IMG/VR virus record: IMGVR_UViG_3300028608_000033
Span: 1 to 41,862 of that record
DNA from: a virus
Direction: 5' to 3' (one strand)
DNA length: 41,862 nt
Each line of letters begins with the position of its first letter. Positions within the stretch are counted from its first letter, which is position 1. Below, in pieces: positions 33,834 to 41,862 of the stretch. The translations under genes and the position numbers were made by a program. A model generated the notes under the pieces. That model worked only from the letters and a program-made list of their open reading frames with translations. It made no database searches and was not told the origin of the DNA.

Positions 33834-34808
33834 GTGGCTAACGCCTTCACCGGTTCTGCTGCAATGCAGAACCTCGTACAGACTACGTACGACCGCGCGC
33901 TTGAGTTCGCACTCCGCGCGCAGCCGATGTTCCGCCAGGTCGCCGACAAGCGACCTGTGCAGCAGGCAATGCCCGGTTCGTCGGTTGTCTTCGAGATCTA
34001 CCAGGACCTTGCGGTCCAGAAGACTCCGCTCAACGAGCTGGTTGACCCGGACGCCGTGGCGGCCGGTAACCCGACCACTGTCTCCGTCACTCTGAACGAG
34101 TACGGAAACTCCATCCTCGTGACCAACAAGCTGGACCTGTTCAGCTTCACTGACGTGACCGCTGGTCTCGTCAACCAGGTCGCGTGGAACCTCGTTGACA
34201 CCGTGGACGAGATCGTCCAGGACGTGCTGGCGACTGGAACCCAGACTGTCCGTCGCGTCGGAGCTACCACTCCGACCTACGGTTTCGGTTCCTCGCCTAC
34301 GAACCCGACTACTTTCGATGCGATCACCAACGCGTCGACGTTCAGCTCCTCGATGGTACGCCTCGCCGTGGCGAAGCTTCGCACCAACAAGGTGCACCCG
34401 AACGCCGGGTCGTACTACACGTGCTACATCCACCCGGAGCAGTCGCACGACCTTCGCGCTGAGGTCGGCAACGCCTCGTTCCGTGAGTCGCACATCTACG
34501 CAGCGCCTGGCAACATCTGGCCTGCCGAGATCGGCTCGTACGAGGGTGCCGTGTTCATCGAGACTCCTCGTGCACGCAACGTTCTGAACGCGAACGGTAC
34601 TCCGGCTCGCGTGTTCAACTCCTACTTCACCGGCCAGCAGGCTCTCGCCGAGGCCGTGGCGGAGGAGTTCCACACCGTCCGAGGACCGGTTGTGGACAAG
34701 CTGACTCGCTTCCAGCCTCTCGGTTGGTACGGAGTCGCCGGATGGTCCCTGTACCGTCCCGAGGCCCTGATCATCGGTCAGGCGTCGTCGTCCATCAACA
34801 ACGCGTAA
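33834..34808 (+). CDS. major capsid protein (N4-gp56-like, HK97 fold)
   Basis: A 324-residue capsid protein. The region TVSVTLNEYGNSILVTNKLD (about 80-99), the following helix with LVDTVDEIVQDVLATGT and a later YYTCYIHPEQSHDLRAE segment match the N4-gp56 family of HK97-fold major capsid proteins. I prefer the second GTG (33834), which stands 5 nt from the AGGAGG ribosome site; the GTG at 33831 is only 2 nt away. A strong terminator follows, letting this gene be expressed at higher level than those downstream. Confidence 0.88.
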   Translation: MANAFTGSAAMQNLVQTTYDRALEFALRAQPMFRQVADKRPVQQAMPGSSVVFEIYQDLAVQKTPLNELVDPDAVAAGNPTTVSVTLNEYGNSILVTNKLDLFSFTDVTAGLVNQVAWNLVDTVDEIVQDVLATGTQTVRRVGATTPTYGFGSSPTNPTTFDAITNASTFSSSMVRLAVAKLRTNKVHPNAGSYYTCYIHPEQSHDLRAEVGNASFRESHIYAAPGNIWPAEIGSYEGAVFIETPRARNVLNANGTPARVFNSYFTGQQALAEAVAEEFHTVRGPVVDKLTRFQPLGWYGVAGWSLYRPEALIIGQASSSINNA

Positions 34809-34817
34809 GCGTCTGAG

Positions 34818-34846
34818 AGAGGGGGAGCTACGGCTCCCCCTCTTTT
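34818..34846 (+). terminator. intrinsic terminator after major capsid gene
   Basis: An 11-bp stem (AGAGGGGGAGC/GCTCCCCCTCT) closes a TACG loop and is followed by TTTTCT. It is the only classic stem plus U-tract terminator in the window. Confidence 0.85.
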
Positions 34847-34861
34847 CTCATAGGAGGAACC

Positions 34862-35170
34862 ATGTCCGGAATGGACAACACCAGCTTCACTGTCCGTACG
34901 GTGACTGGAACTACTGACACGCTGCTTCAGACCGACTCGGTCGTGATCTACACCAACACCGCAGCGAAGACGTGCAACCTACCGGCCGTGGCATCCGTGC
35001 CGCCCGGCCGTCGCTACGTTGTGATCAACACCGCGACCGGAGCCATCACGGTGGACCCGGCCGGAGCCGAGACCATCAACGGTGCCGCGACCCTCGCAGT
35101 CACTGCGTCCACTGGACGCGCTGACTTCGTGTCGACCGGCACTGCGTGGTTCACGATCACCGCAAGCTAA
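34862..35170 (+). CDS. small beta-rich virion protein, decoration-like
   Basis: A 102-residue Thr/Ala/Val-rich protein with regular short strands (YVVINTATGAITVDPAGA), typical of capsid decoration or fibre-tip beta domains. AGGAGG precedes the ATG by 5 nt. Position directly after the capsid gene favours a decoration or cement protein; similar strand patterns in the later fibre-like genes leave a fibre role open. Confidence 0.65.
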   Translation: MSGMDNTSFTVRTVTGTTDTLLQTDSVVIYTNTAAKTCNLPAVASVPPGRRYVVINTATGAITVDPAGAETINGAATLAVTASTGRADFVSTGTAWFTITAS

Positions 35171-35185
35171 GCGGAAGGACCTCTC

Positions 35186-35563
35186 GTGGTCGACTGGATC
35201 TTCTCACCCAACACGGTGGCGGAGTCCCCCTTCGCGTGGAACAGTCTCCACGAGAGGTTCCGCATGAACCGTGGCGTCAGCATCTTCGAGACCGCACCAG
35301 GAGTGTGGGAAGAGATGCGCTACGACGCATACACCAACGAGCTGGGGGCTCGCAACCTCCAGCCTCAGGCGAATGCCAACTCGGACTTCTGGCCACAGCC
35401 CCGAGAGGGGCTGTACTACTTCCGTGGTGGCTACGAGTGGCGAGTGGACGACGCAACTAAGGTGTCTCTGCTCGCCTCCGGCCTGGTGACCGAGGACAAC
35501 TTCTCCATCCCCGACGAGGGCTTCGGCGGCGGTGGCTTCGGATTCGGAGGATTCGGGCTGTGA
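35186..35563 (+). CDS. unknown virion-operon protein with Gly/Phe tail (125 aa)
   Basis: A 125-residue protein starting at GTG with AAGGAC upstream. The N-terminal part is aromatic and polar (VDWIFSPNTVAESPFAWNSL), and the C terminus is a Gly/Phe repeat (GFGGGGFGFGGFGL). Such tails occur in virion proteins that pack against others. Its TGA overlaps the next GTG. Function unknown. Confidence 0.65.
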   Translation: MVDWIFSPNTVAESPFAWNSLHERFRMNRGVSIFETAPGVWEEMRYDAYTNELGARNLQPQANANSDFWPQPREGLYYFRGGYEWRVDDATKVSLLASGLVTEDNFSIPDEGFGGGGFGFGGFGL

Positions 35564-36231
35564 CCTACACTCCCATCCCCAAGGGCACCGACAGCTGGGA
35601 CGTGCCCGTCAATGCTGCATTCGTGGACCAGGACACTCGGATCACCACGAACGCAGCCAACATCACCGCGAACGGTGTCAGCATCGCGGCGCTACAGACT
35701 CTCACCAACACCCTTGAGCGCCAGCCTAGCGAGCGAGGATTCAAGAGCTGGACCATGCAGCCGGAGACTACTCAGTCGCTCGGCACGATCGCCGTCAGCG
35801 GCGCCATGAGGCTCCAGAGGCACAAGCTTCGAGTGGCCTCGACCATCACCAACCTCCACATGGGCGTGCTGGTGGTCGGCTCCGGCCTGACGGCCGGGCA
35901 GAACTTCATGGGCATCTACGACACGGCAGGCAACCTGCTAGCCCAGACGGCTGACCAGTCTACAAACTGGACTACCGTAGGCATGAGGACTTCGCCACTC
36001 ACCGCGCCCATCAACCTACCAGCCGGAGACTTCTACGTCGGGTTCCTTGCCAACGGAACCACGCCACCCACGTTCGCGCGTGGCCACGACAACTCCAGCT
36101 CGTTCATCAACGGGCTGACCCCTTCGGGTCAGCACCTGTACATCTCCAACGGGGCAGGGCTTACGGCCCTGCCTGCGACCGTCAGTCTCGTTAACACTTC
36201 CAGCACTGCGTTCTGGAGTGGGACCAGCTAA
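35560..36231 (+). CDS. fibre/appendage-like virion protein (223 aa)
   Basis: A 223-residue protein starting at GTG (GTGA overlap). The first part (about 1-50) is a polar coiled or trimeric-type segment with ITTNAANITANGVSIAALQT. The rest is a beta-rich Gly/Thr domain with a hydrophobic jelly-roll-like pattern (LHMGVLVVGSGLTAG). A trimeric appendage or head fibre that binds the cell surface is likely. Confidence 0.6.
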   Translation: MTYTPIPKGTDSWDVPVNAAFVDQDTRITTNAANITANGVSIAALQTLTNTLERQPSERGFKSWTMQPETTQSLGTIAVSGAMRLQRHKLRVASTITNLHMGVLVVGSGLTAGQNFMGIYDTAGNLLAQTADQSTNWTTVGMRTSPLTAPINLPAGDFYVGFLANGTTPPTFARGHDNSSSFINGLTPSGQHLYISNGAGLTALPATVSLVNTSSTAFWSGTS

Positions 36232-36240
36232 GGAGCAAGC

Positions 36241-36480
36241 ATGACTAACATCAATCCGGCGGTAGAGGCTTGCCCTCCAACGTTCAACCGCTACCAGACT
36301 CCGCATGCTGTGCTGGGTCCAGCGGGACGCACCAACAACATCGAGCATGACGAGAAGGGGATGCTGGACGGTTTCGTCCTCTCCGTCGTCGCCATGCACC
36401 AGCAGGCCGAGCTTGGATCCGATCATGACGGATTCAAGCAGGGCATCTACCGCACCAACTCTGTAGGAGACAACGACTAA
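36241..36480 (+). CDS. unknown small protein (79 aa)
   Basis: A 79-residue acidic protein (NPAVEACPPTFNRYQTPHAV; EKGMLDGFVLSVVAMHQQAE) with AAGGAG upstream. Its TAA overlaps the next ATG (TAATG). Probably a minor structural or assembly protein. Confidence 0.6.
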   Translation: MTNINPAVEACPPTFNRYQTPHAVLGPAGRTNNIEHDEKGMLDGFVLSVVAMHQQAELGSDHDGFKQGIYRTNSVGDND

Positions 36481-36695
36481 TGGCAGCAGCAGCCAAGCCC
36501 GCACCCAAGGTCACGCCCCAGGAGGGCGTGAACCGACTCGTTCCGGGAGCGGAGGTGGACATCACCTGCTCCAACGTCATGTACCCAGGCTCGATCATCC
36601 GCTACGTGAGCGGTGCCTACATCGAGTTCGACTCCCGACAGGGATACACCGTACTGCCGTGGGGAGCCATCCGTGCCATCACGTTCCCCGCGTAA
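36480..36695 (+). CDS. unknown small beta-barrel-like protein (71 aa)
   Basis: A 71-residue protein with a basic N terminus and a compact beta part (RLVPGAEVDITCSNVMYPG, YIEFDSRQGYTVLPW) resembling an SH3-like barrel. Coupled to both neighbours by overlap. Such small barrels occur in head-completion proteins; no specific match. Confidence 0.6.
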   Translation: MAAAAKPAPKVTPQEGVNRLVPGAEVDITCSNVMYPGSIIRYVSGAYIEFDSRQGYTVLPWGAIRAITFPA

Positions 36696-36945
36696 GGGCA
36701 AGAACTGCGCGTCCGCATGCCTCACCAGGGATCACAAGACCTTCGGTGAGTGCATGCGCGCCAAGGGGCTCCAGGTCGCACCTAACATCATGGGACTACA
36801 GGTGAACAAGGACGGCGAGAAGGAGCTACAGGCGTACAGGGATGCTCGGGCCCAGGGCATCAAGCCCGCAGGCACGACCAAGGCGAAGGTCGAAGAGGCC
36901 GTTCGCATCAGCCAGGAGACTGGCAGGGCTTACGAAGCCTGGTAA
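36673..36945 (+). CDS. unknown Cys-containing protein (90 aa)
   Basis: A 90-residue basic protein. The start is a GTG with GGGGAG 6 nt upstream, inside the end of the preceding gene (23-nt overlap). NCASACLTRDHKTFGECMR has three Cys and a His close together, which could bind zinc. The rest is helical and charged. No later in-frame ATG keeps the Cys motif. Function unknown. Confidence 0.6.
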   Translation: MPSRSPRKGKNCASACLTRDHKTFGECMRAKGLQVAPNIMGLQVNKDGEKELQAYRDARAQGIKPAGTTKAKVEEAVRISQETGRAYEAW

Positions 36946-36954
36946 GGGGGAAGC

Positions 36955-37584
36955 ATGCCGGAGATGTGGGTGAAGGTGGAGAACGCTCCATCCGATCCCG
37001 TGCCGGTGACCGGAACGGTGACGACCAACCCGTCCGGAACCCAGAATGTGGCTGTCACCGGACAGCCACTGTCAATCTACACAGTGCAGAATCCCGCTCT
37101 TGACGGGGCGTACGTGTACAGTCAGGCCGAGGTGGCAGGCGTCGTCGCTGCCAACAACTTCATGACCCTGACCAATCCAGTCGGCTCCGGCAAGATTATC
37201 GTCTTCGCCGGAGCCTTCATCTCGTCGTTCATCGTGGGCGATACGGGAGCGACGATCACCTCGATGCGAGGCTATCGGGCGTCGGCAGTATCTGGAGGCA
37301 CGCTACAGGCGGCCTCCAGCATCGGCAAGTTCCAGACCTCACAGCCTGATCCTGTGGGACAGATCAGGACTGGCAGCGTGACTGCCACCCTGGGAACCGC
37401 CCTATTCAACTCGCCTCCGTATATCGGAGCTGCGAAGTCGTCCAGCCCGTTCGTGCACCAGGTTCCGATCCCGCCTCAGGGCGGGCTCTTCACTCTCATG
37501 GAGGGTGAGTCCATGGTTCTACGCACCGAGGTCGGCGATGTCGACACTCGATGGAACCTATCGCTAGCATGGGGAGAGATCTAG
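36955..37584 (+). CDS. beta-rich virion protein (209 aa)
   Basis: A 209-residue protein rich in Val, Thr, Gly and Ser, probably all-beta (PVPVTGTVTTNPSGTQNVAV; FAGAFISSFIVGDTGATITS). It has an AAGGGGGA ribosome site. It resembles phage fibre or decoration proteins, but there is no diagnostic motif. The next gene starts at a GTG overlapping its TAG. Confidence 0.6.
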   Translation: MPEMWVKVENAPSDPVPVTGTVTTNPSGTQNVAVTGQPLSIYTVQNPALDGAYVYSQAEVAGVVAANNFMTLTNPVGSGKIIVFAGAFISSFIVGDTGATITSMRGYRASAVSGGTLQAASSIGKFQTSQPDPVGQIRTGSVTATLGTALFNSPPYIGAAKSSSPFVHQVPIPPQGGLFTLMEGESMVLRTEVGDVDTRWNLSLAWGEI

Positions 37585-37934
37585 TGTTTCAGGGAAGTCC
37601 TGGCTCCGACCAGATCCTAGCTGGAAGCCTCACGGCTTCCGGCACTCTCATCACCATCCCAGCCGGGATGACATTCAGCGGCGACCTCACAGTCGCCGCC
37701 TCCTCGGCCGTTGCGGGTACGTCCACTGTGACAGTATCCACGGCCGGTACCAACGTAGCTCCCGCAGCTGGTGTCATCGCACGCATCAGCGTCACTGGCC
37801 TACTGGCCAGCGCCGGGGCTGACTCCTACAGTACGGAGATCCTGGTCAAGGCGCCACCTGAGAACAGCGTGACTGTCACGACCGCAATCTCAGGGACTGG
37901 ATCCGCCAGCCTCATCGGCTGGTACACAAGCTAA
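37584..37934 (+). CDS. beta-rich virion protein (116 aa)
   Basis: A 116-residue Thr/Ala/Ser-rich protein beginning at GTG (TAGTG overlap; GGGGAG upstream). Its short-strand pattern (ITIPAGMTFSGDLTVAASSA) is like the 102-residue protein after the capsid gene. A decoration or fibre subunit is likely. Confidence 0.6.
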   Translation: MFQGSPGSDQILAGSLTASGTLITIPAGMTFSGDLTVAASSAVAGTSTVTVSTAGTNVAPAAGVIARISVTGLLASAGADSYSTEILVKAPPENSVTVTTAISGTGSASLIGWYTS

Positions 37935-37943
37935 GGAGGTGTC

Positions 37944-38873
37944 GTGGCCGTTACGTTCAACGACATCGTGGAGCGTGTCAAGCAGCAGCTCCTGGGGTAT
38001 GCCGTCGACCAGGAAGTCATCACCTTCCTAGCGGACTCGATGACGGCCACTGACACCATGTTCGTGTGTGACCCCGAGACCACTTCCTCGGCCATGAGTC
38101 GAGGGATGATCGAGATCGATGACGAGCTGATCTGGGTCAAGAAGTTCGACAAGGTGTCGGGAACCGTAGAGGTCATGGGCGGCCTCAACGGTCGAGGCTA
38201 CGCGAATACCACGGCTGCCCCCCACTCAGCCGACACGTTCGTGAAGGTCGACCCGGCGTTCCCTCGCAAGCGCATCAAGGAGGCCATCAACGATGCCATC
38301 CGAGGCGTTTACCCGGACCTGTGGGTCTTCGGCGAGTATGAGTTCCCTTACGTGGCGGCTCGCTACGAGTACCCTATTCCGGCTGAGGCGGAGGATGTCT
38401 ACAAGGTAGTCATCAACACCATCGGCCCTTCGAGGGTCTGGTTCCCTGCCACCAAGTGGAGGTACAACGCCCTTGCGTCTGTGGGTTCTCAGGTCGCACC
38501 GACTCCGGCCCCAACGGGCCGGAGCATCCAGATCTACGACTTCGTCGTGCCAGGCAGGAACGTGCGAGTCACGTACCGCAAGAAGCCTAACGACCTCGTC
38601 AACAACAACGACGACTTCGAGACCGTCACCGGATTCCCGGAGCGCTACGTAGACATGATCGTGTACTCCGCGATCTGGCGTCTGCTTCCCGCGCTTGAGG
38701 CTGCCCGACTTCAGCAGTCGGCAGTGGAGTCCACTGAGCGATCGAAGATCGTGGGACCGAAGGACGCGTCCAACGCGTCCACGTACTACATGCAGCTGTA
38801 CCAGACCCGCCTTCGTGAAGAGCGAGAGCGCCTGCTGGAGCTGTACGACAGCAACTTCACCTTCAACGGCTAA
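37944..38873 (+). CDS. head-tail connector/adaptor-like protein
   Basis: A 309-residue protein. The N-terminal domain (about 1-100) is beta-rich with a turn GGLNGRGYANTTAAPHSA. The middle has a helix FPRKRIKEAINDAIRGVYPD, and a PERYVDMIVYSAIWRLLPALE helix follows, then a charged C-terminal helix. This helix order is what I associate with adaptor proteins that dock on the portal (gp11-like of T7, gp4-like). The start is GTG with AAGGAGG upstream. Located just before the tail proteins. Confidence 0.65.
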   Translation: MAVTFNDIVERVKQQLLGYAVDQEVITFLADSMTATDTMFVCDPETTSSAMSRGMIEIDDELIWVKKFDKVSGTVEVMGGLNGRGYANTTAAPHSADTFVKVDPAFPRKRIKEAINDAIRGVYPDLWVFGEYEFPYVAARYEYPIPAEAEDVYKVVINTIGPSRVWFPATKWRYNALASVGSQVAPTPAPTGRSIQIYDFVVPGRNVRVTYRKKPNDLVNNNDDFETVTGFPERYVDMIVYSAIWRLLPALEAARLQQSAVESTERSKIVGPKDASNASTYYMQLYQTRLREERERLLELYDSNFTFNG

Positions 38874-38881
38874 GGGAACTC

Positions 38882-39982
38882 ATGGCTACCCGCTACTACT
38901 CCAACGTCGCGCCACCTACCACCCTCACGGCTGGCGTCAACGCGATCACCACCACCATCACCATCGCCAGTGCGGCTGGCCTGCCTGTCTTCCAGCCGTA
39001 CACGCTGGTGATCGACCCGGACACCATCACGATGGAGCTGGTTCAGGTCAACTCGGCAGCGGGCACCACCCTCACCGTCACGCGTGCGATCGACGGCACC
39101 TCGGCCAGCAGCCATAGTGCTGGCGCCGTCGTTCGTCACGACTCGTCGGCCCGAGACTTCGCGGAGTCGAGGGCTCACGAGGAGGCTGACTCCGCAGTCC
39201 ATGGCGTGGTCGGAGACGTGGTCGGCACTACGGATGTGCAGACGCTGAGCAGCAAGACGCTCACCTCTCCAGCGATCAACGCTCCGATCGTGACCGGTGG
39301 AACGATCACCAACTCCACCATCAACACCAACCAGCCGCTCGCTTCGGGGACCCAGACGATTACTGGCAACTCGAACATCAGCGGCAACGTCGACATCGAG
39401 GGGACCCTCACCACCGGTTCGGGTCCCGACTTCGATGGAAACGCTCAGATCGGTGGATCCCTCAACGTCTCAGACGGAACCACCCTGAGCACCACGAGCA
39501 ACATTACCGCCACGCTGGACGTTCAGAAGAACGTCGGACAGACGAGCAACCTACAGGAGTGGTCGTTCGGAAGTGTGCTCGCCTCCGTGAACAGCTTCGG
39601 TGAGGCTCAGTTCGCCAGGGCTACTTCCAGCGGGGCTGGCGTCTTCGCTGTCGCGGCGGGCTGGACTCTCGTCAGCGCCATCGTGTACCAGACCGCCGGA
39701 GTGAACACGATCAACGTGACGGTCCAGAGGTCAGGCGCCAACATCGTGGCCGGTGCTGGTGGAGACATCACCGACTCCCTGCTCGGAACCATCAACGCCA
39801 ACTGGCGACCGAATGCTGGCTTCACCGCAGCGGACTTCGCGATCTTCGCGCAGAACAGCATCGGTTCAGGTGGTGCCAACCTGGCGGTCAATACCGGAAC
39901 CGTGACGCTGAGGTCGTGGAACAGTGCCGCGACGATCTCGACCGGCAACAACATCAACTTCACGGCCACCTACGTATCGTAA
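38882..39982 (+). CDS. tail fibre/appendage-like protein (366 aa)
   Basis: A 366-residue, Thr/Ser/Gly/Asn-rich protein. The first 90 residues contain TLVIDPDTITMELVQVNS and an AIDGTSASSHSAGAVVRHD region that is common at the start of phage fibre and appendage proteins. Then comes SSKTLTSPAINAPIVTGGTI with repeated short strands as in trimeric beta-helices, and a C-terminal globular domain. It probably forms a receptor-binding or structural fibre. Confidence 0.7.
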   Translation: MATRYYSNVAPPTTLTAGVNAITTTITIASAAGLPVFQPYTLVIDPDTITMELVQVNSAAGTTLTVTRAIDGTSASSHSAGAVVRHDSSARDFAESRAHEEADSAVHGVVGDVVGTTDVQTLSSKTLTSPAINAPIVTGGTITNSTINTNQPLASGTQTITGNSNISGNVDIEGTLTTGSGPDFDGNAQIGGSLNVSDGTTLSTTSNITATLDVQKNVGQTSNLQEWSFGSVLASVNSFGEAQFARATSSGAGVFAVAAGWTLVSAIVYQTAGVNTINVTVQRSGANIVAGAGGDITDSLLGTINANWRPNAGFTAADFAIFAQNSIGSGGANLAVNTGTVTLRSWNSAATISTGNNINFTATYVS

Positions 39983-39991
39983 GGAGGCGCC

Positions 39992-41862
39992 ATGCCAGCG
40001 CTAGTCAGTCCGATCCCGTCTCCGATTGGAGACATGGGTAGCACCGACCTCCCCATGTACACCAAGTCGGACTTCTCGTACAGCTACGCGCTGGGTGGTA
40101 TCCCGTTCCTGAGCGCGGCCGATAACGATCGGCCGTACCAGGAGCGCATGGCTGAGATCAGGAAGCAGCAGTTCGACAACTTCGCCGAGCCTGGCGAGCA
40201 GTCGTTCGAAGGCTGGTGGCTCAGGAGCCAGTCCACCTTTACGGGTGGAGCTGGCGTCCTCTATCAGGACCCTGACAACGACAACCAGTTCAACTACAGG
40301 TTCGCCGAGTCTCTGGGTATCGATCCATGGGAAGCTGGCAACGTCAAGCTCCTGCGCCGCAGCGTCAAGTCCATCAACTCCACCAACTCGAACATCAACG
40401 TGTTCGGGTACGTCGACCCTCTCGGGGTCGACTCGGCATGGGTGGCCGATGGCAACAACCTGTCCAAGCTGACCGACAGTGGCGTCACGTCCATCGTGAC
40501 CGCTACCTCCATCGCCAGTCTGACCGGCACGGGAACTACGTACATCTTCGCCCGTACCGCCGACGGCGTATGGTCCGGAGTGGACACGGCTGCACCAACA
40601 CAGCGCTACACCGGAGCCATGGTTGCTCCACAGGTGGCGTTCGTCAAGGACCGCCTGATCATCACGACCAGCAACTCCGTGCATCAGGGTGTCCTGTCCG
40701 CAGCGGCGGCTGCCCTACCGGCAGCCACCTACACGCACCAGGATCCTAACTGGCGATGGAGGTCCATCACCGATGGACCGAACGCTATCTACATCGCAGG
40801 CGACTCGGGTACCACCAGCCAGATCCACAAGTTCTCGGTGATCGACCAGGCCGGACTTCCCGTACTGGCGTGGGCCGGTGTCACTGCGACGATGCCAGCC
40901 GGTGAGACCATCCGCACGATCTACTCCTACGTGGGTACGTTCGTCGGTATCGCCACCAGCAAGGGCTTCAGGGTCGGAGAGATCGACTCCAACGGAGATA
41001 TCGTCTACGGACCGCTTCTCTTCGAGCCCGAGTTCGGATGCCGTGGCGTCGTAGGCTCCGACCGCTTCATGTGGACGGGGTCCCAGGAGGCCCACGACGG
41101 CGATACAGGGCTCTACAGGGTGGACCTGGGTAACCAGATCCAGGAGCAGACCACGAGGGCTGTGCGGTACGCCTACGCCCGCGACATCTACGGCGAGGGC
41201 GAGTTCAGCGGCATCGTCAACTCGGTCACGATGCTTGGGGCATCGGACCGTAAGGTCTTCTCGGTGCAGTTCGGTGGCATCTACAAGGAGCAGGAGACGG
41301 AGCTACTCCCTCTCGGCTACCTGAATACTGGTCGCATCCGCTTCAACACCGAAGAGCCCAAGCTCTACAAGTTCTTCTCCGTGCGCACGCCTGCCTCACT
41401 GAACGGCGACCTGTCGGTAGCCGTCCTCTCCGAGGGTGGCGGCGAGATCCCTATGATCACCTACTCCCCACTATCCACTGCGGGAACCAAGGACGTTGCG
41501 ATCTCGCAGCCACAGGGTCCGCAGAACTGGATGGCTCTCAAGTTCATCTTCGAGCGAGGGAGTGACATCGCCTTCGGTGCCGTACTCAACGGATGGCAGG
41601 TCAAGGCACTGCCTGGCTCCATCCGCCAGCGCATCGTAACCGTGCCCCTTCTCCTCTTCAACAAGGAGGAGGACGGCGGAGGTAACCGTATCGGTTACCC
41701 CGGCTATGCACGTGAGCGCTTCGAGGCGTTCAAGAGCGTCGCCCGAGCGGGCGACGTCATCCTGTTCCAGGAACTCGATGAGGGTTTCACCACTCAGGTG
41801 GTCATCGACGACTGGGAGTTCCAGCAGGACACTGCACCATTCGCCGACGGGGGGGCGCTGGG
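39992..41862 (+). CDS. large tail protein, beta-propeller-like, incomplete
   Basis: The gene starts at ATG 39992 (AAGGAGG 6 nt before) and runs off the end of the window, giving at least 623 residues. The sequence is beta-rich with repeated blade-like strands (YIFARTADGVWSGVD; FVGIATSKGFRVGEIDSNGD; TGLYRVDLGNQ), which recalls the nozzle/tail tubular proteins of short-tailed phages or receptor-side tail proteins of others. It follows a connector-like gene and a fibre-like gene. The end is missing, so the true size and domains are unknown. Confidence 0.65.
   Translation, partial: MPALVSPIPSPIGDMGSTDLPMYTKSDFSYSYALGGIPFLSAADNDRPYQERMAEIRKQQFDNFAEPGEQSFEGWWLRSQSTFTGGAGVLYQDPDNDNQFNYRFAESLGIDPWEAGNVKLLRRSVKSINSTNSNINVFGYVDPLGVDSAWVADGNNLSKLTDSGVTSIVTATSIASLTGTGTTYIFARTADGVWSGVDTAAPTQRYTGAMVAPQVAFVKDRLIITTSNSVHQGVLSAAAAALPAATYTHQDPNWRWRSITDGPNAIYIAGDSGTTSQIHKFSVIDQAGLPVLAWAGVTATMPAGETIRTIYSYVGTFVGIATSKGFRVGEIDSNGDIVYGPLLFEPEFGCRGVVGSDRFMWTGSQEAHDGDTGLYRVDLGNQIQEQTTRAVRYAYARDIYGEGEFSGIVNSVTMLGASDRKVFSVQFGGIYKEQETELLPLGYLNTGRIRFNTEEPKLYKFFSVRTPASLNGDLSVAVLSEGGGEIPMITYSPLSTAGTKDVAISQPQGPQNWMALKFIFERGSDIAFGAVLNGWQVKALPGSIRQRIVTVPLLLFNKEEDGGGNRIGYPGYARERFEAFKSVARAGDVILFQELDEGFTTQVVIDDWEFQQDTAPFADGGAL

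Noticed and set aside
1-41862. Prophage integration functions (integrase, attachment site, repressor)
   Set aside because: No integrase or immunity repressor is visible. The lone tRNA-like gene was considered as an attachment site but has no adjacent integrase.

Overview
The window is part of a tailed double-stranded DNA phage of a high-GC actinobacterium, most likely Streptomyces. The evidence is the GC-rich codon use, frequent GTG starts, a WhiB-type regulator, a TerD-domain protein, Crp-type operators of the Streptomyces kind, and a full packaging, capsid and connector module. No integrase, repressor or attachment site is visible. Nothing here names the species; the assignment is inference from content.

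Layout. (1) Positions 1-4822 run mostly leftward. They hold a DNA-metabolism cluster (P-loop RepA/DnaB-like ATPase, possible OB-fold protein, Cas4/AddB-type Fe-S PD-(D/E)XK nuclease), a lone degenerate tRNA, a WhiB-like regulator and two small unknown genes. (2) Positions 4852-6718 are a rightward island: metallophosphoesterase, sigma-like factor and a coiled-coil protein. (3) Positions 6845-14536 are a long leftward run of small accessory genes: membrane proteins, a TerD protein paired with a lipoprotein, a paralogous pair of unknown proteins, an ArdA-like antirestriction protein paired with an HTH protein. From about 8.6 kb onward most of these genes or gene pairs are separated by a GC-rich hairpin, a short leader hairpin and an AAGGGGA-type ribosome site. 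(4) Positions 14537-16449 are a 1.9-kb region without credible genes. It is full of stem-loops, candidate promoters facing both ways, three 11-bp iterons and two Crp-type palindromes. (5) Positions 16450-31192 run rightward: terminase, amidase endolysin, portal, small virion proteins, a 1588-residue virion protein and four smaller proteins of the internal/ejection kind, two of which carry different wall-cutting domains on one shared body. (6) Positions 31232-33199 hold 22 tRNA genes whose anticodons together cover all 20 amino acids. (7) Positions 33318-41862 hold scaffold, N4-gp56-type major capsid protein, a canonical terminator, decoration and fibre-like proteins, a connector protein and a tail protein cut by the window end.

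How it fits together. The leftward genes look early (replication, regulation, host takeover and defence evasion). The rightward arm is the late lysis, packaging and structural operon with the tRNA block inserted between the ejection proteins and the scaffold. The gene-free region between the arms is the obvious control centre. The most unusual observations are a recurrent two-hairpin element whose first hairpin begins in the TAG stop codon (four copies, both strands, with compensatory base changes), the complete tRNA set, a three-way-junction RNA near 8.1 kb, the Crp-type sites upstream of terminase, and an ATPase gene with no conventional start codon.
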